Shown: piece after piece, positions 38,041-50,080 of the stretch
Numbering within the stretch: position 1 is the first letter of the stretch
Layout of the letters: each line of letters begins with the position of its first letter
Assembly (NCBI RefSeq): GCF_030936135.1
Contig: NC_082598.1
Span: forward strand, 30,932,687-30,996,686
Direction of reading: 5' to 3'
DNA length: 64,000 bases
From: Gavia stellata
Lineage: Eukaryota; Chordata; Aves; Gaviiformes; Gaviidae
The notes under the pieces: generated by a model
What the model was told of the DNA's origin: nothing
Seen by the model: only the letters and a program-made list of their open reading frames with translations
Database searches by the model: none
Made by a program: the position numbers and the translations under genes

Positions 38041-38750
38041 GCCTTTTCCTTCCTCACAGCCCTCGTGCACAGGGCTAGCGAGTTCGAATACAGCATCTGG
38101 CTGCAGTGCTGGGCAGCCCTGCACATGGCTGGTGGAGTTGCCCTGCAGTTCCTTGCACAGTTTGAAGGCTGAAGAGGCATCTGGAGGTCTGTGGAGGAAG
38201 GTGCTGTAAGGACGTCGCTGCTAGTGTTTGAGGAGTTGCACCCAGGGAGGCATTTGGCCCTATGCACCCCCCAGTCTGAAAGTGGATAGCGTGAAAGGTT
38301 ATTTTGCTACTTAGCTAAGAGCAAGCTGAGGATCCAGGGAGGCGATGCACAGTGCTAGGTGTTTAACGTCTGCTGCCACCAACAGAGAGGAGTCTTGCAG
38401 AGCACCCCGTGTGAGAGCAGCCGGGCTCTGCAAGTCTCTGCCCATCCTGCGGGAAGCAAATAAAGCTAAAATACCAGGAACTAACAGTAGTGACAATTCA
38501 CGCTTCTTCATTGTAAGCACTTTACTTTGGGATGTGCGAGGGGGCAGTAGTTGATTTACGAACATTTTTGTTACTAGTTTTGTTTGGGTAACTTCTTGGG
38601 TTTTCTCCCTTTTGTTTATTGAGAATCTGAACTAGAGTGTGATATCCGACAATTTGGACTTTCCTATTTAGGAATACCCACATACATCTGCAAAATGCTA
38701 GCGCTGTGGCTACAGGGATGGGAAAGTCTCTGACCAATGGGTTATTCCTC

Positions 38751-38772
38751 AAAATAAATAAATAAATAAAAA
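38751..38772. repeat. AAAT microsatellite
   Basis: About five AAAT/AATA units in a row. Confidence 0.8.
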
Positions 38773-39294
38773 GTTGAAATTATTAACACGCACCAACTTT
38801 CTTTATTGATTTCTTGCCTGTGCTTGAAGGTTATCCTTCATCATATGGTTAGACTGTCCTTAAGGAAAGCTTGAGAAACAGGTCAAACTGGCAGCATCTC
38901 CTGGAAGTCATGAGATGCAGGCTCCAGAATACTGGAGAGGCACGGAGGGAACCTTTCTCGTGATGCTTCCTCTGGTTCTGCGTTCAGACACTTACTTGTG
39001 GGAGACATTTCACCTCAGGGGCACATCAGACAAACTTGTATAGACAAAAATACACTGTGTAGTAGATATAAATGACTTGCTGTTGCAAAAGACAGCTGTC
39101 TTTGTGTACGTATGCCCATCATCTGTGTATCACACAGATGTAGGAATATTCAGGGCTAGTTTTGTGCTGGAGGAGGTATTAAGAGTGATGGCTCGTGTGC
39201 TGGCAAGGGCGCAGGGGACATGAGAAGTGACAGGCAGGACAGAGCTGATCTGCTGTGCTGGGTTGCTCTAGAGCTAGCATGACCCTGGGTTACT

Positions 39295-39365
39295 TTTGGG
39301 TTTGCCTCAGTGCAGACGCTTGGACTGGATGATCTCCCACAGTCCCTACTGAGACCTATCCTGTT
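39295..39365 (+). mobile_element. CR1 LINE 3' tail fragment
   Basis: GCTTGGACTGGATGATCTCC followed by CACAGTCCCTACTGAGACCT matches the conserved CR1 3' segment (GGACTAGATGATCTCC, then a TCCCTTCCAACC-like part) in plus orientation. The terminal octamers are not preserved. The upstream limit is uncertain and may reach back to about 39150. Confidence 0.55.
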
Positions 39366-42106
39366 GTTTATTGGTATACAAATTTATATTAAGTATCTTT
39401 CTTTGGCCTTCAGTCAAGAGCTTCTTCCTTTAGTTGCAAATACGGAAGGAGGATGTAGAAAACACAGCTTAATGTAGCTTCTTGGAGGGTAAACCATTTA
39501 TCTCCTCTGTCCACAGCCCCTTCCTACTTTTGTTTTTCTTGCATCCTAACATATGCTTCCACTTTTCCCTCCATTTGGGGATTGCGTAGTCCTCCTTTTA
39601 TGCAATATTCTGGAACGCTCTTTTTTTCTGTGCCTCTCCTGTCCTCTCCGAAGGCTTGCCCTGTCCCCTACCACCCAGTACTCTGCCAGAGTCTCTGTGG
39701 CATTTCCATCCCGCAGTCATGGAAGACTGGACATGGCTCCTTTCAGAATCCATCAATACAGCCTTTTTTTTTCCGTCGGCTGCAGAGTAATAGGAGGCTC
39801 TCCCTGTGCCCAGAGGGAAGAATGTCTGTTTTCATAATGCTTCCTGTTACCTGTCAGCCGGGAGGGAGGAGGCTTGAAGGAGGAAGATTGAACTTGATGA
39901 GGATTCTAATTGCTGTCACTCAGTAGCTGCCTTGACCCCCGCAAACCATCTGAGTACCCTGCCCTCCCTCCTCCCCCATTTCCATCTCTGCTCTCTCCTT
40001 CTCCTTTTCCTCCCTCCCCTGCGGCAGTGCAGATTCTCCTGTGCAGAAATGTGGCCCAAGGCCACTGCCAGGACCAGAATGGAAATGTCAAAGATTGCTC
40101 AATACTCAAATCTTTTTCCTTCTGTTACAACTGGGAACCCTCTCCCAGCAAGTGCGTAAGTGATTTTTCTTCAGGCTTTATAATAAAGATTGTGATAAAT
40201 TTGGCAAGAAGCGAGACTCCCATTTGCATCCCGTTTAAGTACCATTGATAGAGACTGGAGGCATTTCTGCATGCTCATTTTGCAAGGGAGAGCCTCTCGT
40301 TGAGAGATGACTGCAGCTGTAGTACCACTGGGTTATACTGGCTCTCCGAGGGCTTTCCACCTCGCTTCAGCCCTCCCAGAAACCTATCGTTGCTTGTCCA
40401 AACAGTAACGCTGCTTTGCAGGTGCCCGAATTGATCAAAGGATCCTGAGTCACCTCCAGAAGTGACATATTGCACCCGGACACAGGTGGAAGCAGCGAGG
40501 ATATGTCTTTAGCACATGTAAACACGAGCTAGGACAGGTCTTAGGAGGAACATGGGAGTCATGTTCCTGTCAGTAGGAGCTTTTCTCTCTCTGGTCTGTT
40601 GTGAGAGACTCTAACGATACCTCTATATTCTTTGGATTTCTGTCTGAACTGTAATTCTTTGTTAGTGCAAGCTATTAAAAAAAATTTTAATGCATATCTG
40701 GAGCTGTCAAACTAAATTCCAAATATTATGCACTTGTAGTTTGAAGGAAAGCTGCTTTCTAGCCTGAACTTTCAGTCAACACTCTTGGTGTAAGGTAAGG
40801 GACAACAAATTCTGGATGAATCAAGAACCGCGCAGCATCAACGAGTTTCAACAGCATATATGTTTATCTACAATACGCGACGACCGATCTAATCTCATAT
40901 CAATCCTGTAGAAGAGAGGCAGTAATTGCTCAAGGTTAAGCCACTTCTCAGCTTTTTCTGTCTGTCCATGAAGATGAATGCCATTGCAGAGATCAAGCAT
41001 TGCACATTGTCTTGCTCTGTGTGTGTGACACATGATTTTACAGATGTTGTTTTCTTTTTCATCTAGTACAAACATCTTCCAGGATTTTGACTCATTTCCT
41101 TAAGTCTCTTTCAGCTGTTCAGAGAATGGCTGGAGGAAATGAGGTCTAATAGCCTAATGCATTGCATTTACTGTAAGTACCCTCTCACTTTAAGTATAAA
41201 ACTTTGCCTTTTTGTAATTTCTGAATGGCCTTCTGAATATTCCCCTGCACAAGAAACAACTTGCAGTTGTTTCTGGCCTTCAGAAGTTCAGCTTCCCCTG
41301 ATGACTCTCTTCAGTCTTAAGAGAGTTTAAGGTGTTCATTGTAACCTTAGGCGAAAGGGGAGAGATGATGCTAAAGGCATCTGATGAAAATGGTGATCCA
41401 GATTTCAGCGTGTTACATCTTTTGGACATTTTTTTAGGAAAATCCAAAGAGAATGCATGTGCAAATTACTAGGACTTGACATAAAAGGGATTTTAAAATT
41501 ATTATTACTCTTCTATGTTGCTTTACCGCAGAGTACTGTGCTTGGCTTTTTCAGTGACTTTTAGGAAACTAGAAGGGCTTTTTCTGAAAGGACCCTCTTT
41601 GACAATGAATCCTGCAAACAGTCGTAAATGAACGTAATTTTACGCGTGTGAGTAGTCTCCTTGGCCAGTTGCCAAACCTAATGGCAACCGAAGTGTATTG
41701 TTTGTGCACTGGCCAAGATTGCTGCCGTTAGTGATAAAAGCGTGAGGGGAGTGTAAACATCTGTATTTGAAGGGAGAACACGACTCCTATTTTCTCGGCT
41801 ATACCAATTAGAAAGCACAGTAAATGTTAATCTCTCAGCAGGTTTATTCTTGGGGATTATATTGATTTATTCTGAAAATACAGGTTTTCAGATATACATG
41901 TAAATGGATTTTTAATGATCTTCTTCATGTCGCAACAGAACTTTTTTGTGCACCACGTAAGGCTCTTGGTTATATTATCTTTATATTATCTCTTACAGGC
42001 ATGTAAATAAAAGAGACGTTTCTAATGTGGTACCATGCTATGCAACTCCTGGGCTGCTCCATACGGATCATTTCTCGAAATTGTAACTAAAAAGAGACAT
42101 CATTTA

Positions 42107-42235
42107 GTAAAATTATCAGCTACAGGGGGTTTTGCCACTGGAGAGGCTGACAGCGTTAAATGTCTATGATTTTAAATGTCATCTGACAGCTGAGTCCGTA
42201 ATCATGTAACAAAATCATTAATTATCTGATACGGA
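42107..42235 (+). promoter_or_regulatory. GATA-motif pair at about +5 kb of KIT
   Basis: Two full WGATAR sites lie on the minus strand: TGATAA (42113-42118, read as TTATCA) and AGATAA (42222-42227, read as TTATCT), the second followed at once by TGATAC. E-box cores CATCTG and CAGCTG lie between them at about 42180-42192. The group sits 4.9-5.1 kb downstream of the KIT start codon. Mouse Kit is known, from memory, to have GATA-factor-bound elements including one near +5 kb. Homology is inference from position and motif content. Confidence 0.4.
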
Positions 42236-42892
42236 GACGAATTTGCTGGTCAACTAGGCACCAACGGTTGTAAATCTAAGTGATAAAGAGGATGCATGGG
42301 CTGATTTACGTTAAGAAGAGATGAAAACCATGGCAGGGAAATTTGAAAGTCTCTTACAGGTTCTTTGGAAGCCTGGCAAATGCCAGGTTAGTCCTACATC
42401 TCCTTTCTTTTTCCATCAGTAATTGTCTTAAGCTAAGGGTGCTCCTCTGCTCATGCTGGGTGAACGTGCTCCTCGTGACATGGAATGGACTTCTTTTAAA
42501 GAAAAAAATGTGCAAAAGCCACACTGGAAAAAGAAATCAAACTTGTTGGTTATAACGTGTCATTCAGAGCCTGCATGTTTCAGAGGAGGAGAAAGGTAGG
42601 AATAAGCTGTGTAATAGAAGTGTTTTGGGTATTCACATACCTAGGCCACGCAGAACTAACTAGGTTCCTGCTGAAGGGTATCATGAGATTAAAAACTTGC
42701 ATTTGGCTCTCTTAATCTGTTTTTTGTTCAGTAGTTAATGGCTGCACCAATGTCACGTGTTGAAGTTTTTGTCCGCAGCCCTCAGAACTGGAAGCTTCAT
42801 TCTTTGCCGAATGGAATCTGACTTTCTCACGCATTCACCTGCCCCCCTGCTGCTGGGTTTCTAAGACAGCAAGTCTTAGGAAGCTTCTACAG

Positions 42893-43375
42893 AACTGTAA
42901 GAGTAAGGCTGGAGGAGACCTGCCGACGTCATCTGGTCTCCCCCGGATCAGATCTTCCCAGGCAGACTGCTGTCTAACCTGCTCTAAGGCAGACTTGTGG
43001 TGCAGAGTCTACCAGCAGTTTTTTCTAGTGCATAACTAGTTGTTAAAGTTCAAAAGCTTCTCCTGATACTTAACCAAATCTCCCTTGCTGGTCACTTAAT
43101 TCCATCCTTTTTTTTTCCCCTGCTCTGATGGATATAGTGAACTGCTGATCACCATCCTCTTACAATACCATTTTACACATTGACAATATCACATCTTTGA
43201 CTTTTCTACGGTGAACAGATGTAACTTCTTCAGCCTTTTCTTTTGGTGCATCTTTTGTAACTCCTCCTCCTCGTTTTCTTCTCAGCTCTCTCCAACTTGT
43301 TTGCATTTCCTCAAGATATGATATGTAAGACTGACATCTGACTCCAGATAAGAAATGTAGTGCTCCCAGGTTTAA
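42893..43375 (-). mobile_element. Old CR1 LINE 3' fragment
   Basis: Read on the plus strand, the order of blocks is that of a reversed CR1 3' end: GGCTGGAGGAGACCTGCCG then a GTCATCTGGTCTCCCCC block, CTTAACCAAATCTCCCTTGC, a GATGTAACTTCTTCAGCC block, CTCTCTCCAACTTGTTTGC, and GAAATGTAGTGCTCCCAGG. These correspond to the 3' untranslated part and the C-terminal reverse-transcriptase blocks of the intact copy at 24543-25472, but with many changes and no open frame. Confidence 0.75.
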
Positions 43376-46300
43376 CAAAATAGTTACCTCCCTGTGTACT
43401 GTGTGCTTCAATTTGATTCAAAGCATTGTAAATCTGATTTTAATCATGATTTAAATCAGCCAACAGTAAGCCTCATTTTAACTGTTTTGCATTTGTACTT
43501 AATCATTTTGTAAAGAAAGGTTTAACCTCCTTTATTACCATTGAGATAGAGTTTTAATTAAACATAGCCTTTGCACTTAATGTTACACTTACTTTGATTA
43601 ATCACTGTGCCTGTATTTAAGCAATTATGTAGCTTGTTATATATACACTTATTCTGATTCTTCATGTGTATGTTTTAGTATGAAAATAGAAAGTGTTGAC
43701 ATATTAGATAATTGATTTTTTTACTGATTATTTGCATCGATTACAATGAAGGAAATGAGAATTCTGAAATGTTCTTCCGTTAGATAAATAGCACCACATA
43801 GAAGCCAGCCAATTCAGAAGAAAAAAACTCATTGAGAAATGTTTTGAAATAAAGAATTAATGTCTGAAAGGCCTATCTGTAGTCAAAACTGGTGGTTTCT
43901 AATCACTGTGCTGTAAAAATTTTAGAACTAGTCCATCTCATCCTCTTTTTATTCTTAGAATGGCAATGGAAAGAAACATTCATGGTGGTTTTTTTCAACT
44001 CCTGATCAGTAGCTCCTCTTTGAATGGACTAGTTGCTTAATTGAGTTGTACTGAATGAACTGAAATAAAATATATTCTCTGCACCTGCTAGGAAGCTCCA
44101 CATGCCAAAGGCTGGTTTATTGCTGCGGCACAACCTGCCTAGAGGTGCTCAGCTACTGACTTCTGTGAATTCAGTAGTGTCTTTAAAATCTTGGCAGCAA
44201 ATGTACAGCTTGAATAATTTTTTTGCCTTTAATTTTTTTTTAATGATTAGAGGAGGTGTAAATTTTAATTTATGTTGTTGTATTTTCAAAATCAGTGTTG
44301 ACTATTTTTACATTTTAATAGAAAAATAGGCATTATAAAAATGCTGCATTTTTACTTCTAATGTAATATTAAATTAAATATGGAGTTTAAGATGGTATTT
44401 TTACCTGAAGGTGGTTCTGTTCGTATGTGTGAGATGCTCTTCTGCACTAGGACCTGGTACTGAGGCACTCAGTTTCTGCTGCTCGGTGACTGCCTGATTC
44501 TTTTCTTTACTTTTGCTGCCTTAGTCTTTGTTTGCTATTTTATACGGCATGGAAGTGCTTTCTATGCCTGGATGAGCATAACTTTTTAACTTTGAAAAGA
44601 AATTATGTTATCTTGAACAAAATAAAAGCTTCCTCCCAGTAGTGTTCATTGTAACACAAGCTGTTGAAGTTTCCTATTCCATAGCACGTCTGACTTCCAG
44701 GTATTATACATAAAATTGCTGATTTTGCAGTAACGCTAATATCATCATACCTTGGATTTGAGGTATGCAGCATAATAAAAGAGGTCAAATGGAAGGAGCA
44801 GAAGTAAACCCTGTATTTCTGGTCTCCTCCCGTAAACTAGATCACATCAGAAGCGATGCTTAAATGGGATTCCCTGCTTAGGCAGGTACTCAGACTGTGC
44901 CCACAGCGCGATGCCCTCTTGTGTATCTCTCCTGGGGAAGGAAGGAGGACCACTTTTCAAAAAGCAGCTACCTGTATATATGCCATATATATGCAATTTA
45001 TGCTAGGGCTTATTAGTAAACTAGGAAATACAGTACAATTGGCAAGCAAAATATGTAAGTGAGACTTCTGCTGACATTGGAGATGAAGTTCAATGGCCGA
45101 GTTACGTACCTCCTTGCCAGAAGACGACTAGGGAAATGAAACTGGATTGCCAGAAAAATACTTAAATCTCTGTATTCAAGGTACTTCCAAGACAACATCA
45201 GTGACAGATCTTGCTGAGTGTTAGCAAGATTTGTTCCGCCTAGGAGGTTCTGAAGAACCCGCCGATGAATACTCCAGAAGTTGTCCTAGTCACAGTTTCA
45301 GAAGGCATGTGCAAAGATACTTCTGTAATGCTAACACATTCAAAGTGTGTTTATTAGATTTGGTATTGTCTGCAAGACAATGCTTTTACAAGAATTTTTT
45401 AACAGCATCCTAATGAGCAGCAAAGTTTGTGCAGTGGTTAGACAAAGGAAATCTAGCTTATTGCAGGCTTGTTAAAAATCACTGACTAGGTGAAGTTGAT
45501 TTATATGGAGAGATATGGAAATATTCCAAAACCTGCTTCTTAAATGGATCTGTGTGCCATGTGGATGCATGACATTTGATGCAATGACTTGTATTTCAGT
45601 AATAGAGCTTTATAAATACTTTAGCTATCTTATTACTAAACCCAGCATTTTTCTCATGAATCTGTTGGTTCTTTCAGTGAAGGAAAAGAGAATACAAAGT
45701 AACATGGACATAAAAGATAGCTGTGTCTTTTCTGCAAAATTTGGTGAGCATGTTTATTAATCTGAAAGTCTTGTTTTTTGCTGTAATCTTCTAGGAAAAA
45801 GTGCTGAACTAAATATATAGAGAAAGTAAAAAGCAGTGCTCCTTTTTGTGGTATTTAATGTGGTCCATCATAAGAGCAATGATAACATAATTATGCAATT
45901 ATTGGTATATTTTCCCCTCTGGAGGCCTTACGTAGATGATTACCAGTGCACCTTTTAATGAAATTGCTACTATTTGATAAAATTACTGCCAAGACTTGAA
46001 ATAATTAGAATTCGCATTGCCAAAAGTCTTACATCTCCTTCCTCAGTTGAGCCTTTTCCAAATAGGCATTAATTCGGATTGCAAAACGATTCACTGTTCT
46101 CCAGTTTTCTCATTTCTCTTCATTAAAACTACCTTTTCACTGCATTTCAGAAAACATGCTTTCAAGCTCATGTTGCTCATTACAAGGAACATTCGTTCGA
46201 AATGGAAGTTGGAAGATATCACACCTTTTAATGTAAATGTCAGCAAAGAGAAGTGAGAAAAAAAGCCATTAAAGGAATAGACTGGATGAGTGACAGCTGA

Positions 46301-49300
46301 ATTTGAATACACTATGTGTTATGCGCTTTTTTATTGCTTCTAATCGTTCTCCATAGTTACTTTATAATTTGTTTATTTATGTGTCTAACAGCTGATAAAA
46401 CTAACTGTGGGAATAGCTGGTTAATAAGTAATTTTGGAAATTAGAGGGAAGAAGTCAGAAATTCAGTAGGAGTAAGGATCGGTCTAAATATTTTATAAAT
46501 CTCAACACTGACAAGTGTTGTGGCAAACAGTTGCTCTTTTTTTGCAAATCCTACTTATGTGTGTGTACATACATACGTATTTATCTGTCCTCTGTATTTT
46601 TCTGTGAATAAGAATTAGCAGGTAGTTGTTCTAAGCTTAAACCATTCTAGTTTAAAAGAACCTGATAGGTCAATCATGCTTTGCGTTTGGTTTTGTTTAC
46701 ACATTGCCTGTAGATTCCTTCTGTGGTGGGAAGTTTAGGTGTAAGAGACCATAGTGCATCAACGTAGTGTAATAAAATGAATTCATCATCTAGAATAGGT
46801 TGTTGCTTATAGTGCTTCAAGGTGAGTGACTGGACTGCTGTAGTGCATATGGTCCTCCTTCAAAAAACAAACCCAAAAACCCAAAAAAACCAGGAAAAGC
46901 CCCAAAGCCATGACTTCCCAGAACAAGAGGATTCAGAAAGGTATCATACCCAGCCATGGGAAGAAACATGGTGTTTGATCCTGCTGTGGGCATTTAGTAT
47001 GTGTGCTGAACTAGAATTATACTTCGCTCTGTCTGTCTTTGACAAATGCCTCTATTAGCTATATTAGCAGAGTAAGGCATGTCAATCAGAAAGGGCAAGC
47101 TGCTTGGCAGGCAGGAAAAGTGTCTTGTTTGCATGGCTGGAGTTTCCTCACCCCAGCAAGGGAAAACAAAGCAGCCGGGGAAGAGGAAGGTGCGTCTCTG
47201 TCTCTGGAAGGTGCAGTTCCATCCCCCAGCTCTCTGCCTTGACCGAGTGGTGCGCTTGCATGTATCAGGCAGCTCTCACACGGTCGTTTGGGAGGTCATG
47301 TGCCAAATCTGCTCTGCTAAGCCTGCTTCCAAAATAAGGAAGCAAAGCATGATTAGCTGCATTGCTAATTGCTGCGGCGAGACCCTCTGCAGGAGGATCT
47401 GCTGGCTTCCACCCACAAGCAGGGGATCAGCCCAGGTGCTCACGCTTGTTCTGCCTGAAGATCCTGTGCATGTCTCTCTTGGAGAATGGGATGTGCGGGG
47501 GCTAGAGAGCTGGCTGGATTTGTCTTCTTGCCCCCCGCCTCTGATGCTGGCTGTTTCTGATTAACCAGATCTCGTTTGGAGGGGTGCATAACCTCTCTTC
47601 AGGTGTAGCTGGGTGTCTCCTCAGTCGCCTGAGCTGTTTTCTCTGCAAGGGGTAGACACCAAGTGCCTTTTACTTGCCCTGTGGAGTGCCCTCCCAGGGC
47701 GTGAAGTGTTTAGCGAGGCAGGTCCATGTAGGAGCAATCCCAAACCGTGGAGCTGAAAGCTTCCCATTGGGCATCACTGCAAAGGGGGGTGTCTCACAAC
47801 CACAGCCAAGGTCCAGTTGCCTCTGTGGTTCCCCATGCTTATGCCTCCACAGATGATAAAGACAACCTTTGTTCCAGCCTCCGTCCACTTCCTCTCTTGG
47901 GTTTGCCATGGGTAGGAATTGGCTGGCTGGCTCCACACTTGCTCTTTGTCTTGGGGGATACCCATTTCTCCTTTATGCCGCCTGCAGCTGGAGTCAGTTT
48001 GGCTGCGCCTTTGAGTGCTGGGCTGGTGAGCTCCTGCCTTCTGCCCTCCACAGTGCCCTTCCTCTGCCCTCTTCCCGTTCAGGGTGAAGGGTCTACGGGG
48101 AGGGGAGTCTGCGTGAGAAGACAGCGGTTGCCCTCATGCAGCTGGGTAAATGTCAAAGCCCCCACTAATCCTCTCCCCTGGTTTTCTGCTTAGTAGTCTA
48201 CAGCCTCTGAGGATCCAGAAGTTCAGAGCAAGCGCAAGTGCAGGAGCTCTGCATTTCTGCTTGGGAAACACAGGGCGTTGAAGAATCTGTTGGTCAGCAG
48301 ATGCCACTGACTCTGTTAGATGGGTTAGACACAAACCACTTAGTTCTGCGGGAAAGCCTAATCAGTCTAGACCCTGTAATACGTGCCCCGTGACAGTTAA
48401 ATTATTTTTCAGTCTGCAAGATGAAGTTGGAGCAGAGGAGCCGGTCAGCATTTCTATCAGCAAGGATTTGTGGCATTCATATATGCCAGGAGTCCGTGAC
48501 GCTTGCAGGCGACAGTCACGTCTTCGGTCTTTTTTGGCATGTGTCTTTGAGGAAGACACTAGCGTAGCTGCCGGCGTGGATGGTTTCTTTTGCGAAGTAA
48601 GAGGCTATACTGCTAGCCTTCTTTTCCCCCACAGCATAGCTGAAATGGGATCTGATGTAGCTTTCAGACCAAATAATTTAAAATTGACGTTTGCCATTGC
48701 TAAACTTTTCATCCAGCAGAAGTGAGAGTGTCTGTTTAGTAAAGTGGAACAAAACAAGTAAGCATATGATAGCATTTCTCCTTTGAAAAATCTGGGAGAT
48801 TTTATACATCAGAGTAAATGAAAGTTGTTTCAGTGTGATTAATGTGCGAGTTTGACACTTTATTGGTTTCCTTGGGGCATGAAATGGCAGGACAAAGAAA
48901 ATATAATTGAAAGGGTCTTAAATTTATCTCCATCATAGCATATGTCAAGTGTCATAGTGGCTTTAACAAATTAGAGACAGAGCTGGAAAGGCGATACTCT
49001 TCAATTAGACCAACTAATACTGTAAAGAAGACGAGGCAGGCTTCTGGCTAGGACTTCTGCACTTGTGTAAAAGAGGCGTTTTTGCTTCTGCTTTTCTTTC
49101 AGACCTGCAGAAGACTTGTGCATCTGAAAACATGTTCATTTTTCCAGCAGCGTTGGGTATGCTGAAAGAGGATATTACCTCCCTGCAAGCCATGTCTTGC
49201 TGATATCCCCAGACCATTGCATCTACAACAGTGCCACTACTTTAACTGATAAAGCGTATCTCTTGTTTCTGCTCCCTTATGTTGTTGTAGATGAGAAACT

Positions 49301-49502
49301 GAAAAATGCAGTGGGTAAGGTCTGTGTGATAGCCCTTGAAATGAACCCACTGCCCAGAATGAATAGGCACTGAAAAGAAAGTAGTGTCTCTAATTGTATC
49401 CAATCACCACAATCTCACACGAAAGTCACGGACATTTTGTCCTTTGAAGCTTAGCTCCTCAGTGCATTTGTCATAGAAAAACGTTAACTGGTTTAGAAAT
49501 CA

Positions 49503-49530
49503 TGGTCAGGATCAGGTCACGGTCAGGTCA
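49503..49530 (+). promoter_or_regulatory. DR5-type nuclear receptor site (three half-sites)
   Basis: Three half-sites are spaced by five bases each: TGGTCA (49503-49508), AGGTCA (49514-49519) and AGGTCA (49525-49530). The last pair is a perfect AGGTCA-N5-AGGTCA, the classic DR5 retinoic acid response element bound by RAR/RXR. It lies in KIT intron 1, about 12.3 kb past the start codon. An 11-bp tandem repeat would also produce this pattern by chance. No evidence of occupancy can be seen. Confidence 0.5.
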
Positions 49531-49984
49531 TTGTTTTGTTGTGCAGTGTTTGTACAGCTTACGTGGGGACTGCTGATGACTATGAAGGTTATGGAGAACC
49601 ACAAGGGGAGGAGGCAGAAGCTCAGAAGAGCCTACCATGCCCTTACAGTGTATCCCGGCCCTGGGAGAGGGATTCGCTCTTGCTGGGTAGCAATGAACCC
49701 GCTGGCAGGTCACTGCCAGTCCCCTGGGCTCGGCAGAGGTGCTGGTACTGCATGTGAGCAGGTTGTGGCTGTACTGTGAAGCTGCGTCGTGCCCCTGTCT
49801 TGGGAGATGTTTGAGATTAGTTTCATGTGGAAGGGGGTGGGATAAGGCACAGGGGTTTTTTGTTTTGGTTTGGTTTATTTCCTCTGAAAGCAATCTGTTG
49901 TGCTGTAGAGCGGCCACAAAATTCTTGTTCCTTTTAATGTTTCGATAAGAGTTGAAAGAGGAAACGGCCACAGAGGGACTAACC

Positions 49985-50080
49985 TGTTGGCCTGAGGTTG
50001 TGCAGGAAATCTGTGGCAGAGTTGGGAATAAAATCCACACCACTTGACTCTTCATCTTATTCCATGGCAGTCCCACGTCT
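49985..50080 (+). repeat. MIR-like ancient SINE fragment
   Basis: GAAATCTGTGGCAGAGTTGG followed by GAATAAAATCCACACCACTT resembles the MIR/CORE-SINE segment GTGGCAGAGCCGGGATT, then AACCCAGGTCT. It is diverged; boundaries are approximate. Confidence 0.5.
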
